Below, in pieces: positions 1 to 10,812 of a stretch of 64,000 nucleotides of DNA (positions are counted from its first letter, which is position 1; each line of letters opens with the position of its first letter). Made by a program: the position numbers and the translations under genes. Source of the stretch: Alphaproteobacteria bacterium (GTDB lineage: Bacteria > Pseudomonadota > Alphaproteobacteria > RF32 > CAG-239); contig JAGBLF010000012.1 in the NCBI GenBank assembly GCA_017635595.1, positions 1-64,000 of the forward strand, read 5' to 3'. Under the pieces are notes generated by a model. The model searched no databases and was not told the DNA's origin. It worked only from the letters and a program-made list of their open reading frames with translations.

Positions 1-78
1 ACTATATTTACGATTTTTTATAACTCACGGCCTTCAAGCCGCAACAATCTCACCGCACCTCATCGGCCGGTGATGTGT

Positions 79-107
79 CTTATATGATATCCGTTTCCAA
101 TTGTCAA
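79..107 (-). promoter_or_regulatory. Strong sigma70 promoter reading out of the left edge
   Basis: On the minus strand TTGACA (107-102), a 17-base spacer and TATAAG (84-79) form a near-consensus promoter. It would start RNA near position 72 and run off the left edge. The expected transcript holds a small GC-rich hairpin (CGGC/GCCG, about 28-41). The gene it serves is outside the window. The remaining stretch 108-330 is very AT-rich and I see no gene in it. Confidence 0.6.
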
Positions 108-332
108 CACCTTTTTTCTAATTTTTTTTATTTTTTTTGCATTTTTTTATAACTGTTTGTTTTTCCGTTGTCATTTTTTGCAGATATTTTTATTTTTAGG
201 GCATTAAGTACATTTTAATACACTTTATATATAATATAGGGCGTGCGATTCGGAATCTGCCGGCGGCCGATTCTGTTCTTAAAATCGCGGTAAACAGATT
301 CGGATATTTACAAACAACAGAATCGAATTTAC

Positions 333-360
333 TTGATAATATTAATTTGTTTTGTATTAT
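333..360 (+). promoter_or_regulatory. Putative infC promoter
   Basis: TTGATA (333-338), a 16-base spacer and TATTAT (355-360) precede infC. The predicted start is about 367, giving a leader of only about 30 bases. Confidence 0.5.
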
Positions 361-402
361 AAAAGAGTCGTTTAATTTTTATAGGAGGTATAGATACGAC
401 AT

Positions 403-930
403 ATGGTCGACACACAACGCAACGAAGATGATGTGCTCATCAATGAAAATATTAAGGCTAAACAAGTTCGCCTTATTGATGCCAATAACGAAAACCGTGG
501 TATTGTTTCCATTCAGGAAGCTCTGGCTATTGCCGAAGAAGAAGGTCTAGATTTAATTGAAATTTCACCGCAAGCCGTGCCGCCGGTATGCAAGGTTTTA
601 GACTTCGGTAAATACCGGTACGAACAGCAAAAACGCAAAAACGAAGCCAAGAAAAATCAGAAAATTGTTGAAATTAAAGAGTTAAAAGTGCGTCCGGGTA
701 TCGAAGCACATGACTATGAAGTAAAAGTAAAACAAGCTAAAAAATTTTTAGAACAAGGAAATAAAGTTAAGTTTACGATGCGTTTCAAAGGGCGCGAACT
801 CAGTGCCAACGATATGGGAAAACAAGTCTTAAACCAATTTTTGGATGATTTGAGCGACATAAGTAAAGTCGATTCGGATATGAAACTTGAAGGTCGCCAG
901 ATGACAATGATTTTAGCCCCGCAAAAATAA
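403..930 (+). CDS. infC: Translation initiation factor IF-3
   Basis: IF-3 binds the 30S subunit and discriminates against non-cognate start codons. The 175-residue product has the usual length and both domains: the N-terminal domain with INENI and VRLIDANN near residue 14, and the C-terminal domain with VKVRP-like, MRFKGRE and PQK-type ends. The start is uncertain. AGGAGG at 383-388 sits 14 bases before the ATG at 403, which is long, but only 5 bases before an in-frame ATA at 394 that directly follows a TAG. Because infC uses AUU-type starts in many bacteria for autoregulation, ATA 394 may be the real start (three extra residues, M-R-H). It is a single gene here, with no thrS or rpmI beside it. 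Confidence 0.95.
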   Translation: MVDTQRNEDDVLINENIKAKQVRLIDANNENRGIVSIQEALAIAEEEGLDLIEISPQAVPPVCKVLDFGKYRYEQQKRKNEAKKNQKIVEIKELKVRPGIEAHDYEVKVKQAKKFLEQGNKVKFTMRFKGRELSANDMGKQVLNQFLDDLSDISKVDSDMKLEGRQMTMILAPQK

Positions 931-952
931 TCATTTATCTTGAAAAAACTTT

Positions 953-983
953 AACCCCGCTGTTTTGAGCAGCGGGGCTTTTA
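953..983 (+). terminator. infC terminator
   Basis: CCCCGCTG (955-962) and CAGCGGGG (970-977) form an 8-bp GC-rich stem with a 7-base loop followed by a T-rich tract. It lies between the convergent infC and gyrB genes and may act on both strands. Confidence 0.8.
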
Positions 984-1002
984 TTATACGAATCGAACCT
1001 TA

Positions 1003-3477
<2,475 letters not shown>

Positions 3478-3480
3478 TCA

Positions 3481-3509
3481 AATATAGCCCGAATCGCAAA
3501 TTTTACCAA
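3481..3509 (-). promoter_or_regulatory. Putative gyrB promoter
   Basis: On the minus strand TTGGTA (3509-3504), a 17-base spacer and TATATT (3486-3481) lie about 36 bases before the gyrB start. Confidence 0.5.
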
Positions 3510-3552
3510 GCATAAAATCAAAGTTATGAACGTAAAAAACAAGAAAAAACGG

Positions 3553-3598
3553 CATAAAAAAACAGTGCCTCTGATCACGAAGGACCAGAGACACTGTT
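3553..3598 (-). terminator. Terminator overlapping the end of the 3575-4081 gene
   Basis: The arms AACAGTGCCTCTG (3561-3573) and CAGAGACACTGTT (3586-3598) pair almost fully and are followed, on the minus strand, by a run of T. The upstream arm lies inside the last codons of the gene, so stop codon and terminator are merged. Confidence 0.8.
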
Positions 3599-4081
3599 AT
3601 ATTTTTTTTTATTTAGGCTGTATCCACCTACGATGAAGCCTATGGTGAAACCTAACAATAGGTACCAAACATGGTCACCGATCAGCAGCCATAGTGCACT
3701 GATTGCGCTGGCATCTCTGACTATATCCAGCCCTGTGGATACAATCTTATATCTTGTTTTTGACACCTCATATCTGTAAGCATACCAGAAGAAGCGCCAA
3801 AAAAGTGATGCATACGCTACGGCGAATGCGGTAGATACCCAGCTAGCAACAAAGAAGTCGCTAACAATAAGATATATCAGCGCTACCATCGAAGAAGCCA
3901 AACCACTCACCAAAGTAGCTCCGGCTTCATCCTCTCTGCGTGCAAGATACACACCGAAACTAACTGCAACAACTGCTACAGCATAGTTAATATACATGCC
4001 ACAAGCATAACCACCCGATACACAAAGCACCATTGGTACTAATGCAGCGATAAGAGCTGCGAAGATTGATTTCTTTTCCAT
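3575..4081 (-). CDS. Small multi-pass membrane protein, orphan
   Basis: I do not recognise this 168-residue protein. It has four to five hydrophobic segments (about residues 5-25, 32-47, 57-76, 78-98 and 125-150), a short basic loop after the second (ARRED), and no catalytic motif. There is no Shine-Dalgarno site; the start follows an A/T-rich leader ending in CTGACT. Its upstream region shares a peculiar design with the genes at 25208-25531 and 29425-29913: promoter TTGATT-N17-TATAAT, an inverted repeat right at the predicted RNA start, a T-run and an A-rich start region. The open frame, promoter and terminator support a real gene. A co-regulated set of small membrane proteins is inferred. 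Confidence 0.7.
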   Translation of the reverse strand: MEKKSIFAALIAALVPMVLCVSGGYACGMYINYAVAVVAVSFGVYLARREDEAGATLVSGLASSMVALIYLIVSDFFVASWVSTAFAVAYASLFWRFFWYAYRYEVSKTRYKIVSTGLDIVRDASAISALWLLIGDHVWYLLLGFTIGFIVGGYSLNKKKYNSVSGPS

Positions 4082-4121
4082 AGTCAGATTTATTTAGTTG
4101 ATTAATACTCAAAAAAAAGAA

Positions 4122-4192
4122 ACTACAAACTATGTCTTAAGCACCTATGGTAAAAAAACAATAATTTTACAAAGGTATACATAATTTGTAGT
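4122..4192 (-). promoter_or_regulatory. Leader inverted repeat, locus 1
   Basis: The arms ACTACAAACTATGT (4122-4135) and ACATAATTTGTAGT (4179-4192) are 14 bases each with one DNA mismatch, which becomes a G-U pair in the leader RNA. They enclose 43 bases with their own pairing (ACCT/AGGT around GTAAAA/TTTTAC). The first arm begins about 6 bases after the predicted RNA start and the second is followed by a T-run. It could be an RNA switch, an operator pair or a DNA-inversion site. Confidence 0.6.
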
Positions 4193-4204
4193 GGAATTAG
4201 ACAT

Positions 4205-4233
4205 ATTATAACTGCAATTTGTCAAAAAATCAA
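4205..4233 (-). promoter_or_regulatory. Promoter of the 3575-4081 gene
   Basis: On the minus strand TTGATT (4233-4228), a 17-base spacer and TATAAT (4210-4205). Spacing and -35 sequence match the promoters at 25658-25686 and 29274-29302. Confidence 0.65.
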
Positions 4234-4275
4234 TCTATTTTTTGAGAACACGCCGTGCACCTTGACCGACAGAAA

Positions 4276-4301
4276 CAAAAAAAGGAACTCTTTCAAGTTC
4301 C
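4276..4301 (-). terminator. nrdG terminator
   Basis: GGAACT (4284-4289) and AGTTCC (4296-4301) form a short stem with a 6-base loop, followed on the minus strand by seven T. Confidence 0.7.
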
Positions 4302-4311
4302 CTTTCCGGTT

Positions 4312-5019
4312 TTATTTGCGCATATCGAAAATTGCAAATTTTGACTTCAAATAAGCGGCTAACTTTTCATCTTTGAAAAATTTTTCACACGCGGATTCTT
4401 GCGTTGCCGTATCACTCGGAATCGGACGATATTTTTGAATATGATACTCTTTAACACCTAAGTCGGAAAGCGTATCGGCCAGCTGATAAATATCTTCTAT
4501 ATCGAGAAAACGCGGATCGCACGTTGTGCGGCACTCGAAATTAACACCTGATTTTATAACAATATCCAAGCTCTGCTTGATTTTTTCAACATCGCCGAAT
4601 CCGCCGGTTATCTTTTTATATTTATCGGTTTCAAACGGCGCTTTAATATCAAAACCTATCCACGAAAGCTTTGAGATAACTTTTTCTAAAGCTTCAGGAT
4701 TGTAACCGCCGGTATGCATACCGACCTCGAACCCCATATTGTGCACAATTTCCATAGCCTCAGCCAAATTTGCTTGCATCAAAGGCTCGCCGCCGGAAAA
4801 CACCACGCCGTCAACCACGCCTTTGCGATGCTCCAGCAAATGCAACAAATTATCCCACGAAGCATTGCCTTCGACCTTAAAATCTTGCAACGATTGGTTA
4901 TAACAAAACGGGCAACGCCACGGACAACCTTGCAAAAAAGCCACAACGGCGATTTTGTTCGGCCAGTCGACAATACTGAACTTTTCAATATCACCGATAT
5001 TAATTAAATTTTCTGCCAT
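4312..5019 (-). CDS. nrdG: Anaerobic ribonucleotide reductase activating enzyme, radical SAM
   Basis: This enzyme uses a 4Fe-4S cluster and S-adenosylmethionine to place a glycyl radical on the class III ribonucleotide reductase. The 235-residue protein has the radical-SAM cluster motif with spacing CX3CX2C near residues 32-39 (QGCPWRCPFC), a GGEP motif near residue 76, and the N-terminal SIVDWPNKI typical of the NrdG2-type activase. AAGGA lies about 8 bases before the start. It is the last gene after nrdD and its small glycyl-radical partner, with a terminator-like hairpin between that partner and nrdG that may lower its expression. Confidence 0.92.
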   Translation of the reverse strand: MAENLINIGDIEKFSIVDWPNKIAVVAFLQGCPWRCPFCYNQSLQDFKVEGNASWDNLLHLLEHRKGVVDGVVFSGGEPLMQANLAEAMEIVHNMGFEVGMHTGGYNPEALEKVISKLSWIGFDIKAPFETDKYKKITGGFGDVEKIKQSLDIVIKSGVNFECRTTCDPRFLDIEDIYQLADTLSDLGVKEYHIQKYRPIPSDTATQESACEKFFKDEKLAAYLKSKFAIFDMRK

Positions 5020-5036
5020 TTATCCGTCCTTACCTA

Positions 5037-5072
5037 TTAAAAAAGGCGATACTGAAAAACTCAATATCGCCT
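5037..5072 (-). terminator. Intra-operon terminator before nrdG
   Basis: AGGCGATA (5044-5051) and TATCGCCT (5065-5072) form an 8-bp perfect stem followed, on the minus strand, by six T. It lies between the glycyl-radical gene and nrdG, so partial read-through would give less activase than reductase. Confidence 0.75.
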
Positions 5073-5090
5073 GAACTTTACAGTTGTTGC

Positions 5091-5312
5091 TTATTCGGCT
5101 GCAGCCAATTCGCAACCGCAGTTACCCTCTAAAGACATGTGCATAACAGCCTTATCTTCAACAAAGCATTTACGAGAGTAATACTCTGATTTTTTGCCTC
5201 TGTTAAATTCGCTAACCGGACGATGATAGCCCATAACACGGGTCCATACTTCGCAAGGTTGTCTTTCGGCATCGGTTAATTTTACATCTTCAAAATTGAT
5301 TGTGTTTGTCAT
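5091..5312 (-). CDS. Separate glycyl-radical domain of class III ribonucleotide reductase
   Basis: This 73-residue protein matches the C-terminal glycyl-radical end of NrdD. It contains TRVMGYHRPVSEFNRGKKSE near residues 24-43, where the G of RVMGY is the expected radical site. In most class III reductases this segment is fused to the catalytic chain. Here the catalytic gene stops 47 bases upstream in another reading frame, and this gene has its own AGAGGA site about 9 bases before its ATG. It therefore looks like a subunit that docks in trans, comparable in principle to the GrcA/YfiD spare part of pyruvate formate-lyase. A recent frameshift is less likely given the dedicated ribosome site. 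Confidence 0.85.
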   Translation of the reverse strand: MTNTINFEDVKLTDAERQPCEVWTRVMGYHRPVSEFNRGKKSEYYSRKCFVEDKAVMHMSLEGNCGCELAAAE

Positions 5313-5359
5313 TATATAGTGTCCTCTAAGTTTATTTGTTATTCCATATTGTTCTTTTT

Positions 5360-7459
5360 TTAAGCAACGTTACTTGCTTTTAAGTTTTTTAATTTTGCGG
5401 CCTTCTTTTCCTCATCACAAAGCGGGCAGAACTTATGTTCACCGGCCAAATAGCCGTGCTTCGGACAAATAGAGAATGTCGGTGTTATAGTAATATATGG
5501 CAGACGATAGTTGGTCAGAACCTTTTTAATCAGTTCGCCGCATACCTTTGCCGAAGAAATTCTTTGGCTCATATACAAGTGCAATACGGTACCGCCGGTA
5601 TATTTAGATTGCAAAGATGCCTGCAATTCCAAAGCCTCAAACGGATCATCGGTATAGCCGACCGGCAGTTGTGAAGAGTTTGTATAATACGGATCTTCTT
5701 TGGTGCCGGCTTGAATGATGCCAGGGTAACGTTTTTTATCTTCACGGGCAAAACGATAGGTCGCACTTTCGGCCGGTGTGGCTTCAAGGTTATACATGTG
5801 GCCGGTTTCTTCTTGAATTTTAATTAATTTGGCACGGATATAGTCCAAGAATTTTTCGGCAAAAGCTTTACCCCACGGATCAGCCACTTCATGCTCGCCG
5901 TCAGTATAGTTCAAAATCATTTCATTAATACCGTTAACGCCGATGGTCGAGAAGTGATTACGAAGTGTTCCCAAATAACGTTTTGTGTACGGATACAGAC
6001 CATTGTCAATCAGGCGTTGAATAACTTTACGTTTAATTTCAAGCGATGTACGGGCAATATTGAGCAATTCATCTACACGGGCAAATAATCCGGCTTCATT
6101 GCCTTTGTATACATAACCCAAACGTGCGCAGTTAAACGTTACAACGCCGATAGAGCCTGTTTGCTCGGCTGAACCGAATAAGCCGTTACCTTTGGCCAAT
6201 AATTCACGCAAATCGAGTTGCAAACGGCAGCACATTGAACGAATTTGTCCCGGTTTTAATGTCGAATTGATAAAGTTTTGGAAATAAGGCATACCGTATT
6301 TGGCTGTCATTTCAAACAAGAGTTGAGATTTTTCATCATCCCACGGAAAATCCGGTGTCATATTGTATGTCGGAATCGGGAAGGTAAACGGACGGTCCAT
6401 AACATCGCCTTCCATCATAACTTCGATATAAGCACGGTTAATCATATCCATTTCTTTTTGGCAATCACCGTAAGTAAACGGCATTTCTTCCTGACCTTCG
6501 ATAATCGGCATAAAGCTGTCATCGTGACCGGCAATATGACCGCCGATACAAGGATGTTGATCTCTTAAATCTTCAGGGCATACCCAGTCAAACGTAAAGT
6601 TGGTAAACGGTGTTTGCGAACCCCAACGAGACGGAACATTCAAGTTATAAACCAGTTCCTGCATGCATTGTTTAACTTCTTTGTATGATAAGTTATCTTT
6701 TTTAACGTATGGTGCCAAATAGGTATCAACAGAAGAGAAAGCTTGCGCACCGGCCCATTCGTTTTGCAGTGTGCCCATAAAGTTTACCATTTGACCGGTG
6801 GCAGCGGATAAGTGCTTCGGCGGGTTAGCTTCGGCCTTACCGCGAACGCCGTTAAAGCCTTCTTTTAATAAGTTTTTCAAGGACCAACCGGCACAATATG
6901 CAGCCAACATATCCAAATCGTGAATGTGGATATCGCCGTTGCGGTGAGCTTCACCGACTTCGGACGGATAAACGTGACTCAACCAGTAGTTAGCTGTAAC
7001 TTTACCGGATACATTCAAAATCAAACCGCCGTTAGAGTAACCTTGGTTGGCATTGGCATTAACGCGCCAATCGAGTTTTTCCAAATATTCGTTAATCGAG
7101 CTTTCAACATCAACCATAACTTTTTTATCGGCACGCATACGATTACGTTGGTCACGGTACAAAATATAGGCTTTTGCCGTATTAACATAGTTAGAAGAAA
7201 TTAAGGCCTGTTCAACCACATCTTGAATTTGTTCAATCGACGGAACGGTTTCGGCAAATTTATAATTAATAACTTTCATTGCCTGTGCGGTAATGAGCAA
7301 CGCATCGGCTTCACCGAATTCATTGGTGGAAGCGGCTGCTTTTAAGATGGCATTATAAATTTTGCTGCTGTCAAAGTCAGCCAATGTTCCGTCTCTTTTG
7401 GTCACGGATTGAACCTTTGATTTTATGCTGTCAAGATGTTTGGTTTGCTCTTCGGCCAT
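5360..7459 (-). CDS. nrdD: Anaerobic (class III) ribonucleoside-triphosphate reductase, catalytic chain lacking the glycyl-radical end
   Basis: NrdD reduces ribonucleotides to deoxyribonucleotides without oxygen. The 699-residue chain has an N-terminal ATP-cone (VTKRDGTLADFD, residues 19-30, to about 105), the catalytic barrel with the MCCRLQLD cysteines near residues 410-411, and a C-terminal zinc site (CPKHGY...FCPLC). It ends soon after that site, where related proteins continue into a glycyl-radical domain; that domain is encoded by the next gene. AGGAGGA sits 5 bases before the ATG. The promoter upstream is overlapped by two NrdR-type boxes, so repression when dATP is plentiful is expected. 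Confidence 0.95.
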   Translation of the reverse strand: MAEEQTKHLDSIKSKVQSVTKRDGTLADFDSSKIYNAILKAAASTNEFGEADALLITAQAMKVINYKFAETVPSIEQIQDVVEQALISSNYVNTAKAYILYRDQRNRMRADKKVMVDVESSINEYLEKLDWRVNANANQGYSNGGLILNVSGKVTANYWLSHVYPSEVGEAHRNGDIHIHDLDMLAAYCAGWSLKNLLKEGFNGVRGKAEANPPKHLSAATGQMVNFMGTLQNEWAGAQAFSSVDTYLAPYVKKDNLSYKEVKQCMQELVYNLNVPSRWGSQTPFTNFTFDWVCPEDLRDQHPCIGGHIAGHDDSFMPIIEGQEEMPFTYGDCQKEMDMINRAYIEVMMEGDVMDRPFTFPIPTYNMTPDFPWDDEKSQLLFEMTAKYGMPYFQNFINSTLKPGQIRSMCCRLQLDLRELLAKGNGLFGSAEQTGSIGVVTFNCARLGYVYKGNEAGLFARVDELLNIARTSLEIKRKVIQRLIDNGLYPYTKRYLGTLRNHFSTIGVNGINEMILNYTDGEHEVADPWGKAFAEKFLDYIRAKLIKIQEETGHMYNLEATPAESATYRFAREDKKRYPGIIQAGTKEDPYYTNSSQLPVGYTDDPFEALELQASLQSKYTGGTVLHLYMSQRISSAKVCGELIKKVLTNYRLPYITITPTFSICPKHGYLAGEHKFCPLCDEEKKAAKLKNLKASNVA

Positions 7460-7521
7460 TTTTGTCCTCCTAAAATTGATTATTTATTTTGTGTCAAGAT
7501 TACATAACAGTATTTAATAAA

Positions 7522-7580
7522 CTATTAAAAAACATACAATATATAGTCAAGCTAAAAAAATAAATAACAACATATTGTGT
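7522..7580 (-). promoter_or_regulatory. nrdD promoter with paired NrdR boxes
   Basis: On the minus strand TTGACT (7550-7545), a 17-base spacer and TAATAG (7527-7522) form the promoter. Two sites resemble the NrdR consensus acaCwAtATaTwGtgt: 7534-7549 (13 of 16 matches) and 7565-7580 (14 of 16). Their centres are 31 bases apart, about three helical turns, as in known NrdR regulons. The first box covers the -35 region, so binding should repress. The stretch 7581-7930 holds no gene; it contains an inverted repeat CTTGTCGC/GCGACAAG (7615-7622, 7654-7661) of unknown role. Confidence 0.75.
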
Positions 7581-7954
7581 TAAACACTGAATTTTTACTG
7601 TTAAAGTCTGATGACTTGTCGCTTAAAAATCATTCTGCAAAAAATAAAAAAATGCGACAAGAAAAATTTTTTTGCCTTAGTGTAAAAATAACCGCAAATT
7701 GAAGTTATGAATTTCGTAAACTCTTAAAATTACGCTAAAAAATTTTTTAAGGATAAATGTGTATCGGTGGATAAAGTTATTAACAAAGTTTAATAGTACA
7801 AACGGATATTTCTTACACCGTAAAACAATATGTTATGTGTAATATTTTGATTATTCTTTTCTATATTTTTTAAAATACCCCGCTTATATGATTTTGTTAT
7901 CATAAAAATAGGAAAAAAACGAAATATTAATCGCCTTTGCGATTCTTATTTATT

Positions 7955-7996
7955 AAAACAGAAAATCTGCCTTTTTGCGGGCAGATTTTCTGTTTT
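7955..7996 (-). terminator. Terminator of the TolC-like lipoprotein gene
   Basis: Two perfectly complementary 17-base arms (7955-7971 and 7980-7996) with an 8-base loop. Their A- and T-rich ends provide the T-tract on either strand. Confidence 0.85.
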
Positions 7997-8014
7997 ACAC
8001 ATAATGATTGTTAT

Positions 8015-9916
8015 TTATTGCGGATCACGGATCGGCGCAAATACCTGAACACTGTCCAAATCCTCATCTTTACATTGATTGCCGCTGCAACTCTTCATTA
8101 CCGTAGCTGCTCGGCCTCTGTTCAAGCCGCGAACATTGATTGACGGTACATACGAATCGATAATCGTCAAATTAAAATTCAAATACGCAATATTGTTTTT
8201 ATTATCGATTGCATAAATTTTAATCGGATAACGTCCGCTATCTCCCGGCATTGCCAAACCTGTAAAGGTCCGATTTGCCGGATTATATTTTAAGAACTTC
8301 GGCAAAGGCGAATCATCAACTAAACCGGCTTTTGTCGAAAATTCACCCGGTTTCCATCCCATTTTGCTGAAAATTGCTTCCGGAACTAAAATATTGATGT
8401 GCTCGCCCGTATGGTAAGTTACGTCCGGCAACAGAATTGACGAAGACAAATCAACCGGCGGACGATGTGTCGGAATATCCATCAAATACGGACGATTACC
8501 CGGTGCAAAATCACCGTTGCGCCACTTTTCAAGTGTACTGCGCAAAGCCAACGCGATTTGCGACGGCGATTCGTTTAACATATAGTACGGGACGGCATCC
8601 AAGCCTATTGTAGCATACAAAGCGCCCAATGCATCCTGCATATCGACATACGCTAAAGATGCCTTGGTTTCATCGCCGATGGCACGAGCCGCTTCAAGCT
8701 GGCTCTTTTCAGCATGGCTCCCGTTGGCAGCCGTAGTATCTTCGGCAATATTTTCGGAAGCACCGGCAATTTCAAGTGCAATCTGATAATCTTCTACCGA
8801 TGAGGTATAGCGTGCCCAGGCAATATAAACCTGATTCAAAATTAATGATGTCATGCGTTGACGGCGTAAATCATTCAAAATCTTTTCACTTAAACCCTGA
8901 ACGCGCTGACCTTCATAAACCGACATCGAAACCTCCTTGGCGGCACTGCACCACTTTTGGTTATAGACGGTCGGATTGCTCTTATAATTGCTGCCGTTAT
9001 CATCGCGGAAATCATTAATAATGAGTTCCAAATCATCGGCATTGGTCAACAGATTATGAACCTTTAATTCCGGACGATTGGTCAGAGCCAACCACTCCAA
9101 ACGAGAAAGGTTTGATTTGATTTCCGGCAACGTGAAATTACCGTATTCTTTGCCGACAAGCGTAAACTGTGTTTGCGGATGCATACCCATTAACGAAGCT
9201 AAACGTTCATGAGCCGTTTCCATTTCACGCTTCAAGTTAGAAAGCTTTTTAACGGCCTCCATATATTTACGTTTGGTGACGAGCTGTTCCGTTTCAGGAT
9301 TTTTGCCTTGTTCAGCCAATTCTTTGGCTTTAACATTCATTTCATCGACATCAAGCGTAATGTGTTCGATGGTATCGTCGATAACCGGTAACAAACGTTG
9401 AGCCGTCAAGGCTTTCCAGTACAATACACGCGCCTCTTGTAAGATATTCTGAATTACCTTACGGCTTTCTTCGGTAGCAACATTTTGTTTTAACATCGGA
9501 TCAGACTTCATATAATATAATGTCGTCAAATCCAAAATATTCCAAGCCACTTTCAAATCCGGGCTGGTTTCGCTGTAATTGGTATTAACATAGCCGGCGT
9601 TCGAAACAATTTCAGGCAGTGCCGAATAAGCGGCCTTCCCCGATTTCTGCAGGCTCTCCTGATACCGCATCATCCGTCCGGTATAGTTATACTTAACGGC
9701 CAAAGCCATTGTCATATACATATCAAGCGGCTTTTCAATTTTAGTCGGCGAATTTGCATACATATTTTGCATATCGGCATCATAACGGATGGCATTATCC
9801 CAATCCGAATAATATGCCGCATCCGGTTGTTGCTGAACATCGGCATACTGCTTATTGCCTTTTGTACAAGAAACAACACTCATTGCACCAACTATCAAAC
9901 AAAGCAATTTTTTCAT
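8015..9916 (-). CDS. TolC-family outer-membrane efflux lipoprotein with a cadherin-like C-terminal domain
   Basis: The 633-residue protein has a lipoprotein signal (VVSC, cysteine 17), long helical stretches of the TolC/outer-membrane-efflux type (about residues 70-460, with heptad-like regions near 215-250), and a C-terminal segment (about 510-595) with the LPKFLKYNPANRTFTG pattern of putative-Ig/dystroglycan cadherin-like domains. TolC proteins form outer-membrane exit channels for type I secretion or efflux. No membrane-fusion protein or transporter is adjacent. The gene is divergent from virB8, so a link to type IV secretion is possible but unproven. AAGGA precedes the start by about 8 bases. 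Confidence 0.7.
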   Translation of the reverse strand: MKKLLCLIVGAMSVVSCTKGNKQYADVQQQPDAAYYSDWDNAIRYDADMQNMYANSPTKIEKPLDMYMTMALAVKYNYTGRMMRYQESLQKSGKAAYSALPEIVSNAGYVNTNYSETSPDLKVAWNILDLTTLYYMKSDPMLKQNVATEESRKVIQNILQEARVLYWKALTAQRLLPVIDDTIEHITLDVDEMNVKAKELAEQGKNPETEQLVTKRKYMEAVKKLSNLKREMETAHERLASLMGMHPQTQFTLVGKEYGNFTLPEIKSNLSRLEWLALTNRPELKVHNLLTNADDLELIINDFRDDNGSNYKSNPTVYNQKWCSAAKEVSMSVYEGQRVQGLSEKILNDLRRQRMTSLILNQVYIAWARYTSSVEDYQIALEIAGASENIAEDTTAANGSHAEKSQLEAARAIGDETKASLAYVDMQDALGALYATIGLDAVPYYMLNESPSQIALALRSTLEKWRNGDFAPGNRPYLMDIPTHRPPVDLSSSILLPDVTYHTGEHINILVPEAIFSKMGWKPGEFSTKAGLVDDSPLPKFLKYNPANRTFTGLAMPGDSGRYPIKIYAIDNKNNIAYLNFNLTIIDSYVPSINVRGLNRGRAATVMKSCSGNQCKDEDLDSVQVFAPIRDPQ

Positions 9917-10036
9917 GTTTGTGTCCTTTTTTATCGTCTATTATCTAAAGGTATAATAATCATTAAAAATTAACATTTTATTACACTTTTAAGATTATTA
10001 TGTGTTATAAATCAAAATATAGGATAAGAATCGGCT

Positions 10037-10810
10037 ATGGTTTCAATTTTAGGTACATTATTTAAGTATAAAGAAAAAGAATCTCCGGACCAATTAGGTT
10101 TTTTCCCGGAAAAAATTCACGTTGATGCTTTTCCGGAACGTCGCTATTTGTGGACTTCGCGCTTTCTGGTAATTATGACTTGTTTAAGTATTTGCTTTAA
10201 TATGTTCCTGTCATGCGTGCTTTATCTTATGCTACCCTGCTTTCATGTCAATCCGGAGTTATACCGCATTAATACCAATACAAACCAACTGGAATTAATG
10301 CAACGTGATGAAGTTGCCGTGTTTGCCAGCGAATTAATTGCCGAACAGTATTTACGCGACTATATCATGTTGCGTTACACCGTAACCGAAGATTATGCCG
10401 AATTAAAAGACAGATGGCGCAAAAATTCCATTTTATACTGGTATTCAACTGAATCAGTCTTTTCCGACTTTGAAAAACAAGATGCCAGTATTGTCGACAA
10501 CCAGTTCAAAACCATGGGCTTACAGCGTTATGTCGAAATTATATGGACCAAACACGTTTCCCGTTCTATGTGGATGATAGAATTCAAAACTTATGATATT
10601 ACCAATGATAACCCGCGTCCAAAGGTAGATATTTGGCGTGCTGTTGTCCGTGTCGGTTATGACAAAGGTCTGCGCTTTAAGCGCATTGAAGATCGCTTAC
10701 TTAACCCTTACGGTTTTTTGGTTTACAGTTATACGCTTTCTTATTTGGGAGATGCACACTTTGAAGAAGACGAAGTACCGGGTAACATCAAATACAATAT
10801 GATGATGTAA
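10037..10810 (+). CDS. virB8: VirB8-family type IV secretion protein
   Basis: VirB8 is an inner-membrane assembly factor of type IV secretion systems. The 257-residue protein has a cytoplasmic N-terminus, one membrane segment (about residues 42-66) and a periplasmic VirB8-like domain, including LRDYIMLRYTV, the following DYAELKDRW, and the C-terminal LNPYGFLVYSY, which corresponds to the NPLGFxVxSY signature of VirB8. It lies 45 kb from virB10-virB11, so the system is scattered. It is followed after 2 bases by a lipoprotein gene, suggesting one operon. Confidence 0.75.
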   Translation: MVSILGTLFKYKEKESPDQLGFFPEKIHVDAFPERRYLWTSRFLVIMTCLSICFNMFLSCVLYLMLPCFHVNPELYRINTNTNQLELMQRDEVAVFASELIAEQYLRDYIMLRYTVTEDYAELKDRWRKNSILYWYSTESVFSDFEKQDASIVDNQFKTMGLQRYVEIIWTKHVSRSMWMIEFKTYDITNDNPRPKVDIWRAVVRVGYDKGLRFKRIEDRLLNPYGFLVYSYTLSYLGDAHFEEDEVPGNIKYNMMM

Positions 10811-10812
10811 TA

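Noticed and set aside
5313..5359. Programmed frameshift joining the two nrdD parts
   Set aside because: The second part has its own ribosome site and ATG and the gap holds a stop; no slippery site was seen.
7470..7930. Possible replication origin in the AT-rich gap upstream of nrdD
   Set aside because: Only one near-match to a DnaA box (GGTGGATAA) was found and no cluster; the NrdR boxes and promoter explain part of the gap.
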